A stretch of DNA of 64,000 nucleotides, from positions 16,760,022 through 16,824,021 of the forward strand of contig NC_134465.1 in assembly GCF_047948215.1 (NCBI RefSeq), read 5' to 3'. The translations under genes were made by a program, and so were the position numbers. Under the pieces are notes generated by a model, which had not been told where the DNA came from, did no database searches, and worked only from the letters and a program-made list of their open reading frames with translations. The stretch comes from Lycorma delicatula (taxonomy: Eukaryota > Arthropoda > Insecta > Hemiptera > Fulgoridae). Numbering within the stretch: the first letter of the stretch is position 1; each line of letters begins with the position of its first letter. Shown here one piece after another: positions 10,840 to 24,300 of this stretch.

Positions 10840-13800
10840 CTCACGTTTTAAAAAGAGGAAGTGCAACATCTCTGGATAAAGAAAAATTGTGGTAAAAGTT
10901 TTATTAGACCGATATCACGAAATGTACGATTAATTTTAAAATAAAAATATTATAATCGCACGAGGTAATATTAATATAGATTTATAAAGGTAATAAATTT
11001 TTAAAATAACTACAAATTAATTCACAATTCCGGAGTTATTGAAAATTGTTTGAGCAAATTTTTTTTGTACACATTGAACGGGAAGCAGAAAATTCAGAGG
11101 TATTTCGATTTTTATTATTTAAAAATTCATCGAAGATGAATTTTCTTTAGAATCTTTATTGTAAGAATCGCAACGAAAGCCAAATCGATCTACACGATTC
11201 GTACTTGACCGCAAAATAATTATCTGACTGTCCAAATTTGTAATTTGAAAACTCGTTCTGAAATGAGCCACAAGAAACGGTATTTCATTTTAAACGGAAA
11301 TTTAGGTAAGCGTAATAAGTTTAGGGGTTAATTAAGGCGCTTTAAAGAAAAACATTAGAGTTTGATCATCTGAAGAAAATTTTTATTCTGATAAAACACC
11401 TAGATATTTAGCTTTATAGGCAACAAAAATATCGAAATTCTATCCACGCGATCAGCAATGTTAAATCTACCTAAAAAGTTATTTAATAATGTAAAAATAT
11501 CAAATTTTTATTAAAAATTATTACGAAAGATTAAATTGGTTTAAAAAAAAAACCGGTTAAACTGTAATGTAAGAAGTCGAAAATAATCACCGTTCACATA
11601 ATTTTCAAAATAAATACGGCCCGAACAAGTTTCAGTATGTCATATTGGTCCATATCATGAAAACTGGTCCATAACTATGAGGAATCAAGCGTGCGATCGA
11701 TTTTTCACTTTTGAAAATCGTCTCGTTAAAATACGGTACGGCGAAACAAGTCGTTCCATGTCACTGTCAGTTCATTCTTTCAGTTTTATATTTAAACCGT
11801 TCCACGGAACGGTTACATACTCAAGCATTTTTTATATGATCTTGGATTATTGTATTAAGTCTGGCCGTTCGTTTACGAATGGAACTAATCGAACCCTGTT
11901 CGGTTGAAACGGCAGTTTCTACAGGTTTTTACAATCGCATCTTCATTCTTGTATTACGCTACACTGCCGGAAACACATGCACATATTTCCCTCGATCAAG
12001 TATTGTTGCTTTACGAGACAAATCCTTGTTAAAGGGTTCTCGGAATGCATTCATTGTCGGTGTGTCTCCTTTGCGCGCTCAAATATATCACTGTAACTGT
12101 AAGTATAGCGTTTATACATACTCATTGCTCGGTATCACTGTTCATAATCGTGTGACGGTCGTACATTTTTAGATTATAAATTTTTATCGTCTAAAATTAA
12201 AATATAAAGCTCGATAACTTTTTAATTTATTTCAATAAATGGTTTTCAGTATTTTTTGTTCGTTAATTTTTAACTTTCTTCTAGTTTTGTAATTTTAACA
12301 GAAGGTTTTAATTTTTTTTTCGGATGAGATGTACGCTTTAAAATGTTTATACCGAACAATATTTACAAAATAATCGTTAAAGTGACATTTCCAGGCTCAC
12401 AAATAATTTTATAACGTTCAAGTTATTATAAATATATTTATTTATTTATTTTTATAATTCTAAATTTGACATCTCATTTTTCTGACAAGCCAATTAAATA
12501 AGATTGATTTGTTTTTATGTTATTTCGCTTTACATTAAGTTTTATTTACGCCATGCTCTTCTTTCTACTTCTCGTTGTCATTATGCAACTAATTTCTTCT
12601 TCTTTAAACTTGTTTAGCTGTGTTTCTCTTCTCGTCTTCATGGCAGTTGTAGAATATAAATAAAAAAAACACACAAATGGTGATGACCTGCTTTCTCCGT
12701 TCGTTTATATTACACACCTGTAACGACCTAAATTCTTTTTTATGTGTACATATATATACATTTATATATTATAACACACACACACACACACGCACACACA
12801 GAGCTGTTGTACTTACTGCATTAAAAACTTTGCCGCTTGTCGTAGCCAGCCAGACATCCTGCTTTCTACAACAGTATTATCTTATCGATTACAAATATAC
12901 TATATTTGTATAATCTACTACGTATACAACAGTTCATTCATGATTTTACCCCCCCCCCCGCCCGTAAAATTTAATTTCTACTTGTAAATCCGTCATGTCT
13001 TTTAATCAAGAAAACAGTGTTGCATTTTGGGTCGATAAAATGTCATCTGCATCGATAAATGTTACTTAAAATGTTTGTCACTTTGTAGTTACTATTAGAA
13101 TTCTATCTGTACCGTATTTATTTATTCTAGGTATTTCTTACTTTTTTAATATTTGAAAACCATTTTTAAATGTAAGTAACGTGTACAGTTTGCGGATAGG
13201 ATACAATTTTCTCTGTTATCGGTAGAAAAGCCTTAAGGTAATCTACTACATACCCGGTTTATAATTTGTACATCTATAATCGTATTCTGATTATTGCATA
13301 ATAATTCTTTTTAAAACCGTATAACTGTATGTTAAAAATAAAATAAAACCACCCGCTATAAAAACGAGTAGACTGAAACGATATCATTTTAGATTTATGT
13401 ATCGTTTTTAATCGTTACAAAGATTTATTTTATTGCCGGAGTAAAAATCTTATTAGACATTCTATATCGCTCACAAAATTTTCTTCAGGTTACATTTTAG
13501 TTTCTTTGTTTATCATAAAAATAACCGAGGAGATATTAGGTATTAGGTTTTTTTGCCACAGCTAAGACGATTTCATATTCTATTTGTAAATTAAATCTAC
13601 GAAAATTGTCATATGATTTTATTCTAACTTTTGATTTTGAATAATTTTTTTATTAATTTTTCCGGGCTAAAAAAATAAATATAAAAATTATTTATTTGCG
13701 TATAAATAAAGAGCTATGCTAAAGATTACTAAAATAAATCAGAAAACAAGATAAGCTACATTACGTTCAAAAAACCTTTTAGTTTTATTTAAAATCTAAA

Positions 13801-15285
13801 CCTAGATGACTACTTTAATTTTAAAAAATCATCGTCATCTAAACGCTACCAAAAGTACGTATAAGAAAATGTGTAAAATGTAAATTACAAATGTTAAAAG
13901 AAAGAAATAATGCAACAGTCCTATAATGATATCCATTAATGCATTAGATCTAAGTAAGTATGCGAGTGTCGTAAACTTCGTAAGAACGCATTAACGGCCT
14001 TTATAGAGAATTGCATACCGTGTTTTTTCTGCGGCTGAGAAAGTATTTTGGGATTATCGGTTTAAATCGATGATAGAATACATTGTTTACGGGATATTGT
14101 TTTTAATTTTTCAAATAATACATTAAACAATATGTTTTTACGGGAACAAGTTTATTAGTCATAAGTTCTGCATTTTCTTTAATATCGATCGGTGTTAAAT
14201 ACTCTTTCTTCCTCAGAATCCGACATAATTAATAAAAGGATAAACAGTGTAATATAGAAACTTAACTTGTACTTTCAAATTAACCTCTACTAAATCGGAT
14301 TAAAAGCAAAATAAAAAAAGCTGAAACGTTAAACAATATCGCTTCTGATCGGTCAGTTATTAAAAAAATTAGGCTTTTGATCGGTTAAACTTCTGTATCG
14401 TAATGATCAGCCGCGTTATAATATAGCCGTAGAAAAACAATATTAATTGACAAATAAACAGTACTTATGAAACATAAAACAAGAAATTTTATCCGGGATT
14501 TTAAAATTAAAATAAAAATTAAAAGTATACAAATAACAGTTATCTTTGTAGGGGCTATCTAAACAGAAAGCGAAAATTATTTTTTTTTAAAATCTAAACC
14601 GTTTAAAATTTCAATCCAGTGCTCATCACGATTTAATTGACGCTTTTCTGTAATAGGTCGGGTAGATAAATTTATATTAAAAAAGATAGATAGCTTGAAT
14701 CTTAAACCAATCGATTAGATGATATATATCTAAGATCTTGAGCAAAATTTTACGGTGGGGATAACGATTTCTTATGATTGAAAAATTTTAAAAATAAATC
14801 GTTGTCCAACAATGAAGCATCCTATTATTATTTTGATAAAGTAACTTTTCTGCTAGTTAATTCCTCTTTATTACGTACATTGTTTAAAAGTAAAGAAACT
14901 AATTTTGCGAGCGGTTTCCAGATAATGCTCGGCTACAACCCATTGGTTTGCCCTACGTATCTAAACTGCCTAGCAAGAATGATGTTGTGAAGTTTATAAA
15001 AATATATTTTACCACGACGTTATACGGAGGGGAAAATTTAATTTTTTCCCCACGATTTCTTAGAACCTTCTTCTGTACTATTTAGAAGTAAGGTTGTTTT
15101 TACAATTTGTTTTCTGTAATTTTCTGTCGATGGGCTTTCTATAAAGACAATCGACAGCATATGCAAAAACAAACTTGAGCTACGCTGGAATTTAATAAAG
15201 TAATTTCTGTTCGACATACTTCAACACGTAACATTTTACAAATGAAATGAAAAATTATTAGCAAAAGTTTATAAATTTACCATAT
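10840..15285. other. AT-rich stretch with microsatellites
   Basis: No gene recognised. A (CA)n tract lies at about 12774-12800, a poly-C run at about 12950-12965, and a small perfect inverted repeat (AACCGTTCC/GGAACGGTT, 2-base centre) at 11795-11814. Bases 11010-11300 resemble 38140-38380 and are listed separately. The open frames at 11677-12172 and 14778-14990 show no known motif. Confidence 0.55.
11005..11300 (+). repeat. Uncharacterised dispersed repeat, copy 1
   Basis: By eye this aligns, same orientation, with 38140-38380. The shared ordered landmarks are AATTCACAATT, CACATT(A/G)AACG, a GAAAA(A/T)TCAG block, AATCG(A/G)TCTAC with ACACGATTC, and GTTCTGAA. Divergence is high and spacing varies by insertions, so it is an old repeat. 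It encodes nothing visible. Confidence 0.4.
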
Positions 15286-15289
15286 GTTA

Positions 15290-16278
15290 CAAAATATGTT
15301 CGAAGTGTCCGGCGATGCACTTTGTGTTCGAGAGATCGTACTGAGAATCTCCTGATGCAAAATGTTCTTGTCAATGTCTTTGATTTCTTGTTAAATGTTC
15401 GCCCTTAGTTCATCGATAATGTGGGAATTCGATTCTTAAACTGTATTTTTTAAATGACCTCAAACGAAAAACATTGCAACTAGACAAAAATGGGTAACGC
15501 AGAGGCCATCCTCTCTTCTAACAGTTCGTTCATTTGTAAAAGCTACATGAACGCGTGCTAGTGAATCTTTTTTTGATCTGCTTCACATTACTCCGTCTTG
15601 TTGGAAGAAGCCGTATTCTTCTTCACGATCTTCTAACCGTACAGTTCTTTGAAAATAAGTACAGGCCTCTAGTCACAGTCCGGTTAAAAAGTATCGGTGC
15701 CACTATACGATTAGCAGAAACAGCACACCGTACACCGATTTTCTTTTTTAAGTGGACGCTCGAACATCCGGGGAGGGTTTTCAATCGTCCAAAACGATTT
15801 GTGTCGATTTTTGTGTCGTGCTGATTAATATGTCCACATAAATGAAACTGTGCCTCTTTCAACATGAAATACAGCATGAGGTCTAATTGTCCATCGATAA
15901 TTTTTTTGAAAAGTCAGTCTGAATAATCGGTTTGTCTGTTCTTATAAATAGTAAAATGATACGGCTTCAAATTTCAGTCGTGAAAAATTTTACGGAAAGA
16001 TGCGTATTACATCGCTTCGTTGTGATAATTTACGTATAGATTTTTCCGAGCGGCAAGAATTCTTTGAATACCGACCATGACATCTCGACTTGTAACGAAA
16101 GGTAGCTCGTTTTGCATTTCAGACTGAACCCGTGGTAGACTATTTTTTTATCCGAATCGTATACGCTACTCTTTGCTGTGATATCGGTATTCTGCGAATA
16201 TTTGACGAGTTTCTTGATCGGACCCCGAATGCCTACAAGCTTACACTTACCGACCCTTTCCTCAGTCGAATAAAACAT
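15290..16278 (-). pseudogene. Tc1/mariner-superfamily transposase relic
   Basis: Minus-strand translation gives family blocks in the expected order across several frames. An N-terminal piece starts MFYSTEERVGKCKLVGIRG at 16278. Then come EAQFHLCGHINQHDTKI near 15850, IGVRCAVSANRIVAPILFNR near 15700, and a C-terminal piece with SHIIDELRANI, QEIKDIDKNILHQE and SRTQ around 15420-15310. The pattern HFHLxGxINxxN then VRCAxSAxRIVxPIxF matches the insect Tc1/mariner-superfamily transposases also present at 6.4, 28.3 and 60.4 kb, with closest resemblance in the core. The aspartate before AQFHL is lost (KEAQ instead of DEAH) and multiple frameshifts and stops are present. I could not find matching terminal repeats. 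Confidence 0.72.
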
Positions 16279-16279
16279 T

Positions 16280-18049
16280 TTTAAAAAATACAGTTACAAA
16301 GAAAAAAACTATACCGTACTGAAGCATGAACCGTTTTCAACTGTCAACAATAGAAGAAAGTAGTAACATACACAAGTACAACCGATGGTGGCGCTAATAA
16401 TAGCAGCGTTAAAGACAACATTCAAATAATTACCATCCGAGCCGGCTCGGTTCAGTTTTAAATTGCTCTCTCCGTACTTTCCTTTGTCTTCTTCCTACTA
16501 GGGATTAAAATTTTTTGGAAATGTACTATCTAATGTTGGTTAGATTTTCGATTTAGGCGTGATGTTTTTTAATTATTCAGATTTGTTCTTTGGATGTCTG
16601 GGACGGCAAAATATTTGAAAAAAAAAATTAATATAATCTTACTTGGTGTAATTGCTTTAATTTAACATAAGGTTTTATGTTGGGAATTTTCTAATTTGTC
16701 GATAACAATATTATACAGCCGTCAATTAATTTAAGCGATATTGCGAAAATCTTTTTAATTATTTCGCGTTTAATTATGTTGTTATCCTATTTCACATCAA
16801 TTAAAATTAACAATAAAATGTTGTAAGATGTATGATATTATTAACATTACAGTATTATGAATATTATTTATTAATTTAATTTTTAATTAATTGTACGTTC
16901 ATTATTTTATTTATGCATTTTTATTTATTTTTAAACTTACGCGCTTCGTGATATCTATAAAGAGAATGTTATTAACTGCTACAAAGTATGCGTTATATCA
17001 ATTCCTATTGCTAAATTGGCTGCTCAGCACGCTCAGCTTACATTCCTGGATATATCAAGAATTTCTTAATAAAATTCATTATCTACGAATGCAATTATTA
17101 AAAATATGATTTTTATACAATTTTTTTTTCTTTTGATAAAATGTTATCTACCGGCTAATGAAATTATTAAATTGATTTTTATACAGTAAAAACCAAAATA
17201 TTTTTGAACATTTCGAATATAGCGATGTATTTTGTACGACGGTGGTTTTCTGTTCTCTGAGGTACGTTTTGTGTTTATGATAGTTTTGACTAATAATTTT
17301 TTGATTAATATTTACTTTCGAAGGAATTGCCCTTTACCAATTACCTTACTGATGTAATATTTATAACAATATTAAACGTAATTTAATTTTTTTTTTTTTT
17401 ACATTAATTTTTCTGTACATTTAAGTTTAGAATTTGACGCCAAATTAGCGATATTCTTTTTGTTGTAGAATAAAAATATACAATCGATTTCTCCTGACGA
17501 AATTGTAAATTAATAACATGTTAAAATAAGACGTAAGAAAGGGTTATCCAATGATGACCCCCTCACGAAAACAAACAGTAAAAGATTACAAGTAACATAA
17601 ACGTCCAAGTTAATAAACATATTTTTAGTGACAAGTAAGATCCAATAAACATTCATTATGTCATAATCGCTACCATCACTGGGTTCCAAAAATTGTCCGA
17701 TCTGTGGACCACATGTGTCCTACACGTTCAGTTTGCCTGCGATGTGTTTCGTCAAATGGAAGATAACCACAGATATATAAACGAACGAATGAAAATAGCA
17801 TAAACAGTAATAACGTTAAATCAACAAGAGTAGGCGTTAAAAAAATAGTTAATAAAAATATTAACAAGAAATAGTACCGGAAAAAATCTGGAAAATAGAA
17901 TATTTTCAACGGCCATCACTAAGGTTTTTATAAGTATTAAACAATGTACTTTTGTTTTGTTTTGTATAATTTTTAGGTGGGTTTTAAGTAGTATTTTACT
18001 TTCCTATCTATAGCTATTGTTGCAGCTTCGACGTAGTTATAAAGGAAAG
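16280..18049. other. AT-rich non-coding stretch
   Basis: No recognised coding or RNA feature. A T-run lies at about 17388-17400. The open frames at 16891-17109 and 17676-17909 have composition typical of random AT-rich translation. Confidence 0.55.
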
Positions 18050-18483
18050 TTTAGCGATCGGCTAAAATTCTGGACATCAAAGTTGTTGCAAACGTTAACG
18101 TTTTCAAGAAACCCTTGCACGTTTGGATTGCTGGCATTACTTTCGCCACCACCCCATTCGGTCGCCCTAAAGTATAAGACCGAATGTCTGTGCCGCGAAG
18201 GGCTACTGAGCCTCGAACAGTTTAAGCGATCAGTCTCCTATCTAGCTCCTAAATCTAACCTAACTGCGTGAACGGAAAAAGCGTGATAAAATACACCACT
18301 CGCTTTTGTATCCAGCCGTTCACTTGTCACATATTAACTAAATTGGGTAGGCGCACCCCGTCTATACTAAAGTATATGAAGGTCACAACTATAAAATTTA
18401 TTTCATCTAAGACAGCAATTCGTTGCCACACCTACGTCCCTAAATGCCAGTAAGTACCTGTCCATCATTTACAGTACTTGGAG
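18050..18483 (-). repeat. Probable 3' untranslated part of the R1-clade LINE
   Basis: This stretch is GC-richer than its left flank and lies directly after the C-terminal end of the R1 ORF2 relic on the same (minus) strand. It includes the minus-strand phrase GGGCGACCGAATGGGGTGGT near 18145-18164. No poly-A end or target-site duplication could be fixed, so the left boundary is approximate. Confidence 0.45.
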
Positions 18484-20447
18484 CTATTGGCTGATGGCCA
18501 GCCATTTCTCGAAGATAACCTCCTTCAGCAGCGCGGTAAAAGTCTTTTCCCTTAAGAAACTACTGATAGCGGTTGAACGACGCAACTGCATCAAGGAACT
18601 CCCACACTGTCCGACTGTGCGGCTCACACCACATTGACTCCCCGCTTGTGGTGGCCAATTTTCCCCTTGATCTCTAAGTTCCAGGGTGGCTCCAAGAGCG
18701 GGGCAGTCGATCGTCATATGTTCGTTCGACTGGATTTCCCCACAGACACTCAGCTCATCAGTTGCCAGGCGAAACCTATACAGGTATTGCTTTAAATTCA
18801 GATGGTTGGTGAGAACCTGGGCTCCCATTGCTCTTAAAAATGAACTAGAGGCGTACCAACCCCCCAAATCTTGTATAAATTTGTACTTCTCCCGCCTCCG
18901 CAGGGGCGGAGATGAGCAACTGTCCGAAATTTAGCTCCGGTAGATTGTGATCACCTTACCGCTCCAGTACAAGCCCGGCTCGAAACCGCATCCCAAATAA
19001 CTCGGCCTCCCTCTTCGCAATCTCCACAAGGCCGCCCGAACTTTCATCACTAAATCAATTAGGAGCCTTTTGCAATACAATAGCAGCCTCATACGAGATT
19101 GTTTTAAAAACACCAGTGCATACTGTCAAGGCTCTGCGCTGGGCATTCCTTAAATTTAGAATAAGTGTTCTATTCCTCTCCAACCTATGCGCCTAAACGG
19201 GCGCAGCGTAAGAGGTCATACACTCGAAAACACCTCGGTACACCATGTACAATTGACGACCCAGCAGCCCGTAGTCCTTCCGAGCAATTCTGCTAAGCTT
19301 GTGCATCACAGAGCCTCCGTTCACCGCTACTTGTTTAATATGGTTGTTAAACAGCAACTTTTCATGAAACAAAACACCTAGGTATTTATGAACTTTAACT
19401 CGACTGATTACACTTTATATTTAATGCGGGGGTTTAGACTGTACGGTAATTTTTCTGCGCCCTTCAGAAGCATATAATTCGTCTTAGGTATAGAAACCTT
19501 AAATTTTAATTGTCCATCCAGGTCTCTGCGGCTGACAAGGTCGTCTACGCTCTTTCTTCCAGCTGTGCTCGTGAATTACCACGAACTAAAAGGAGACAGT
19601 CATCGGCGAAATCCTGGGCTACGACCCCGTCTGAGAATGCCAATCTCAGAAATCCGTTAAAAACCAGGTTCCACAGCAGGGGGCCGAGAACGGAACCCTG
19701 CGGGCTTCCCCTGATTACGGAGTTTTCTAAAACTAGGCGCGTATCGTTGAACAGAGCCGTGCCGTTAGACAGATAGTCTTACATCACGGCATGTAGGGCT
19801 TCGGAAACAGTGCGGCATTCCAATTCATAAAGGACAGAACTCCCAATTCTAGGAAGGCAATGCTGTCGCTATGTCGATATAAATTGCAGAAACATATATA
19901 CAGTCGGCGCTTTTCACCTCGGCACGAGCACTTAAGGTGCAATCCTCGGTGCCAACACCTTCAATGAAGGTGTTGGCACATATTGGCCTCGATTTAGAAA
20001 ACCATTCATATCAATGCTTTCATATCAGTGCCCTGACGCAGGCCCCTTAGGTTATAGCGACCCGAATCTGGAGCTCTTAGACCGCCTCCGTAAGCAATCT
20101 CATAGGTTGTAAGCCTATGATCGCTCACACTGGCCTCGAGCCAAACAGTCCAACTACTTGCATTTCTAAGCAGATCGTCCGTCACCAACGTGTCGTCGAT
20201 GTAACTTTCCCCCAGTTCGCAAGAGAAATTCGGCGGTTGTTCTGCCTCGTTAATCAAGTAGAGGTTTCGAGCATCCACGAACTGTTCGAGACCAGCGCCT
20301 CTGGGGTCAGTAAGTGGTGATCCCCAGGCGGAAGACTTTGCTTTAGCGTCGGGGTGCCGGGGAGACTGCTCAGAAGCCATCCCAACACCAAGTCACTCGC
20401 CAGCAAGTCGTCGATACTCCAGCCAAGCTGGAAATATTCCGACACTA
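18484..20447 (-). pseudogene. R1-clade non-LTR retrotransposon ORF2 relic (endonuclease + RT)
   Basis: Read on the minus strand. An apurinic-type endonuclease piece covers 20447-20006: AKSSAWGSPLTDPRG, LEQFVDARNLYLINEAEQP, ELGESYIDDTLVTDDLL, EASVSDHRLTTYEI (the SDHR motif). An abrupt jump then leads into the reverse transcriptase: NTFIEGVGTED, AIYIDIATALPS (motif A, 19860-19890), GSPQGSVLGPLLWNLVFNGF (motif B, about 19650-19710), FADDCLLLVRG (FADD at 19599-19610) and a thumb with HKYLGVLFHEKLLFNNHI. The C-terminal part at 18867-18484 includes NLKQYLYRFRLATDELSVCG and the zinc-like HMTIDCP. The linker and RT fingers are missing at the 20006/19990 junction. Frameshifts and stops make it inactive. 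R1-clade elements copy RNA into DNA at a nick. Confidence 0.88.
19949..19979. repeat. 31-bp perfect palindrome inside the RT relic
   Basis: GTGCCAACACCTTCA (19949-19963) is followed by one A and then its exact reverse complement TGAAGGTGTTGGCAC (19965-19979). On the minus strand it encodes the ANTFIEGVGT part of the R1-like reverse transcriptase, so it probably lies in the coding sequence of the source element. Confidence 0.9.
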
Positions 20448-20448
20448 G

Positions 20449-20845
20449 TGTTCAGACTCATGTATTATTTCCTCCTTGTTAATCATAAATAAAAAACTAA
20501 CCGTCCCTTCTTATTCATGAAAAAATATAAAGTTACATTTAAGTTGCCCTAATTACACCAGCTGATATTTAGAGAATATCACTAATATTTATAATATTAT
20601 TTAGTCAAAACACACCTCATTATGTTAACATATACATAAAGTAAATTATATGCATTATTCAACAATGCAATAAACAAATTAAGAATTTGTATAGTTATAT
20701 ATACTGACACATAATCATTTGTATCATTCATTCAAAAATTAAAGGATCATATATAAATATAAAGTGAACAATGTCTATATTTATTTAGTGTATTGAACAA
20801 GAGATTTATATTCAAGAATAATTACTCCTAACAGAGGTACTATAC
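20449..20845 (+). repeat. 5' LTR of the BEL/Pao element
   Basis: It begins TGTTCAGACTCATG and ends GAGGTACTATAC. It aligns along its whole length with 24301-24691, sharing blocks such as TCCCTTCTT, CTAATTACACCAG, ATAAACAAATTAAG, GGATCATATATAAATA and GAATAATTACTCCTAAC. TATATAAATA-like sequence near 20750 is a plausible promoter element, by inference only. Confidence 0.85.
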
Positions 20846-22989
20846 TAAGGTAGATATTATTTGACATATTTTTTGTTCTCCAACCGCGAATGTTGAAGGT
20901 TCTGCAATTAAATACTTTAATTTATGGTTAATACCAGAGAAAGGAATTATTGGAGATTCAGACATCATTCAACATTGGAATTGAGTTCGCAACAATTTAT
21001 ATTATTATATCATTTTAATTTATATTTATCTTCATTAATATTATTATCATCAAGAGCAATTGCTATAGAGAGCTTACAGTGTACAGAGAGATTACAGAAA
21101 GGTACTTTTCATTAACTTTAATTTAATTGTGAAATAAGTGAAGAATGATACCGTAAAACTTAACAGGTATTGTAGACATAATATTAATAAACTAGTTTAT
21201 AACAAAACAGGATCAATGTGACTAGTTAAGGGATATTTTAAATTAACTGTCCTTTCTACAGCAGTAATTTATGCCATCGTAATTATTGTTATCTGAGATA
21301 TTGTAAAAAAGAAGCAACTATTTCTTCAGGAGCAAATGTTAAAAGCACAGTAAACAGTGACTTAAAACAAACCAATATGAACTTATTGAGATAGGTTTTC
21401 TTGCATGAAACAGAAAAGAGCTTACATTAAAATGAAACCAGGTGTATTGAGAATGGACCTATTACAAGGTCCTCAGATGTTATTTGCAAACAAGTTTTCT
21501 TCAGACGAGTTCACTTCCTTCAAACATTCCATATTATAATCCTACACCTATTTCAGAATTAAAAACAAGATTCAAACACGGTTTAAATAAAGAGAATAGT
21601 TTAGAATCTAAACATATTGATCAAGATGAAAAAATGAAATACTCTTTTAAATCTATTTAAACAAAAGAAAATAATTCTGAACCGCTTTAAAATGAATTAT
21701 GAAAATTATCTAAGTTTGACAATGAAAGATTTATAAATGATATGAGTGGTAGGAGTATCAATATAGGTCAGCTTATTTATTTATATAACAATAAAGAAAA
21801 ACTATTGGAAATTCAATATGAACAAAAGAAAACATTTATATTGAATTAACAATAAGGTCAACAATTATTGGTAAAACACCATTAAGGTTAGAAATTGTTC
21901 TGAATAAGTATAATTTTGATTTATTTATGATTTGAGTGAAAACTATCATTTGTTCACTGGTATGCCAAATAATCATTTATCGAAAACTGAATTATGATGT
22001 TCATTGAATCGGAATTAAGACGAGTTAAATATTAAAACAGCAGCTCTAAAACCAACGCTTTATTTTAAAACAAATAACACATTATTAGATGAAAAATGGA
22101 TTAAGTTAAAACAAACAAAGAAGTTATTAATAATACCAATGAAAATATACTAGATAATAGATTTAAATTAATAAAGAATATGTGTCCACTTATTAAGCAG
22201 AATAAATAAATAAACTGGAATCATTAATGGGATTATTGACTCGATATTTTGATTTGTTTAAAAACCAAACACCAAGTGCTTTATCAGTCAATTTAAACTG
22301 TTTTGAGTGGATGTAAGTCGAGTTGAATACTGAAGATGTCCAGTTGCAGTTCGATGAATATAAACAATTTCTTAATGCTACGTCATTTTCTGTTATTGGC
22401 AACTATGATACATTGAAAGCCATCCTATTGTAATAAGTGCTATCAAAGGATTTCTTAATATAATTGTAACATTTATTACGAGACAAAGTGGTTTTTGTAA
22501 TAATTTAGACTTGTTAGAAATATTCAAGAAAGCTTATACCAGTTGTTTGTTTATTCATTAAAATATCATTGATGTCAATAAATAATATAAAAGAAGAAGA
22601 ATTTTTTTCAAATATCATCACATTACACCTCTGTTCAGTTCACTCAAGACGTCTATAGATTGAAATTAGCTTAATAGCTTTCTTAATTTTAACTACCTGC
22701 TTGTCAGTTCTTTCGGTACTTCTAAAACTTATACAACCACATCAGAAAATACAAAAACAAGAACGATGGTGATCGTGTTAAAAATTCATTGACTACATTA
22801 ACAGGAAATAAATAAATAATTGAAGACTTTAGATTAGAGTTAACAAACGATTGTAAAACCGGAGGTTTATTAGGTACTTACAATAATGAACCTATTGATG
22901 ATCTCATTTATAAATAGTACCGTAATTTAATCTCTCCAATTGTGATTCCTCACGGCAGACAGAGATCTAGAACCTAGGTTTAACAACTT

Positions 22990-23195
22990 GATCGACTACC
23001 ACCTTTTAGGATGATTCCTTTCCGAACATTATCTTCTTGTGCAGTAGATTTTAAAGCCCACTTATGATTAGTCATGGCGGGCAGAGACCTAAACCTTGCG
23101 TAAGGCTTATCTCACACTTTTATATGTCTTGTTACCAAGGCTGTTCATCTGGAATTAGTATATGACTTGACTTCATTCATTTATCTCAACCTTTA
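22990..23195 (+). pseudogene. BEL/Pao integrase core fragment
   Basis: Plus-strand translation from 22996 gives LPPFRMIPFRTLSSCAVDFK, a stop, then after a short decayed stretch FICLVTKAVHLELVYDLTS ending near 23176. LPPFR...RPF followed by VDFxGP and then CxxTKAVHLELVxDL is a strongly conserved sequence of BEL/Pao integrases, and the Asp of VDF corresponds to the first residue of the DDE catalytic triad. The frame continues only briefly (FIYLNL, stop). Integrase would insert the reverse-transcribed element into host DNA. This copy is interrupted by stops and is not functional. Confidence 0.82.
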
Positions 23196-24300
23196 AAAGA
23201 TTCATAGGGTTGTTGATTTGAATACAGCTGATAGTCAATTTAGAAGACCTTGCATAAATTGTTTACTACAAACCTCTAATGACTGAGTATATTATTTGCA
23301 AACTTTACCATTATTACAATTTCATTTAGTTTGTATCTAATAATAAATTAATTCAATATTTATATATTGTACTGCTATTGTAATTTCATTGATTTGTTCT
23401 TTCAAAAATACGATTATTGATATGTTCATAAATGTTGTACTATTGTTTATAACTTAAGCTGCATACTATAATATAATAGCAATAATTGTAATATCATGTT
23501 CAATTTTAATATCATGTTTTACTGCTAGACAGTCTACAGACTAGTTACTATACTACATACATGCACACACGCATGCAACATGTACATACATAAATACATA
23601 CAACATTGTATACATAAACGTAAGTATTATTCATTATAATTGTATGCAGAATATCCCACAATTTATGTATGAGGATTTCCCAAGATTCATTTCAGAGTGT
23701 TTACTCATTTATTCAAGGTGCATATGATGCTAGAGATTATTTATTCATTTATTTTCAACGTACAATAAATTATCTAGGTGCAGTACAACACTAGAGATTA
23801 TTTATTATTATCAACACCTTCAAAATGGAACCACAAACAACACACTAGAAGAAATCCTAAATCTATCCGATTTTAGGTACACACTTATTGAAAATATTCA
23901 GATCATTAACTCTGAACAATATATATACTCTGTTAAATGTACAAGGAAGTACGGTCGGTAAACCAACAAAAAATACACATGAGCTTTGATTGTCATGCAT
24001 TATATAATTGTATGATTATTATTGTTGTATTATATATGAAATGAGCATGAATACAATTTTAAGTCGAGTAAGATTTAATAATTTAATTGTATTATTATAT
24101 TTAACAGATATCCACATTTAAACTTTGTTGCTCTGTAATATGTCATAATCTATGTAGCATTATTTAATATATTCATTTACAATTATATTATTATATAAGT
24201 TATTGAGATTACAAATCAAGTGTTGTTGATATTATTACTATAACATGTTATTAAAATATTGACAAGGGAAAAATCATCATATGTTTTTTGGCAAGCAGTG

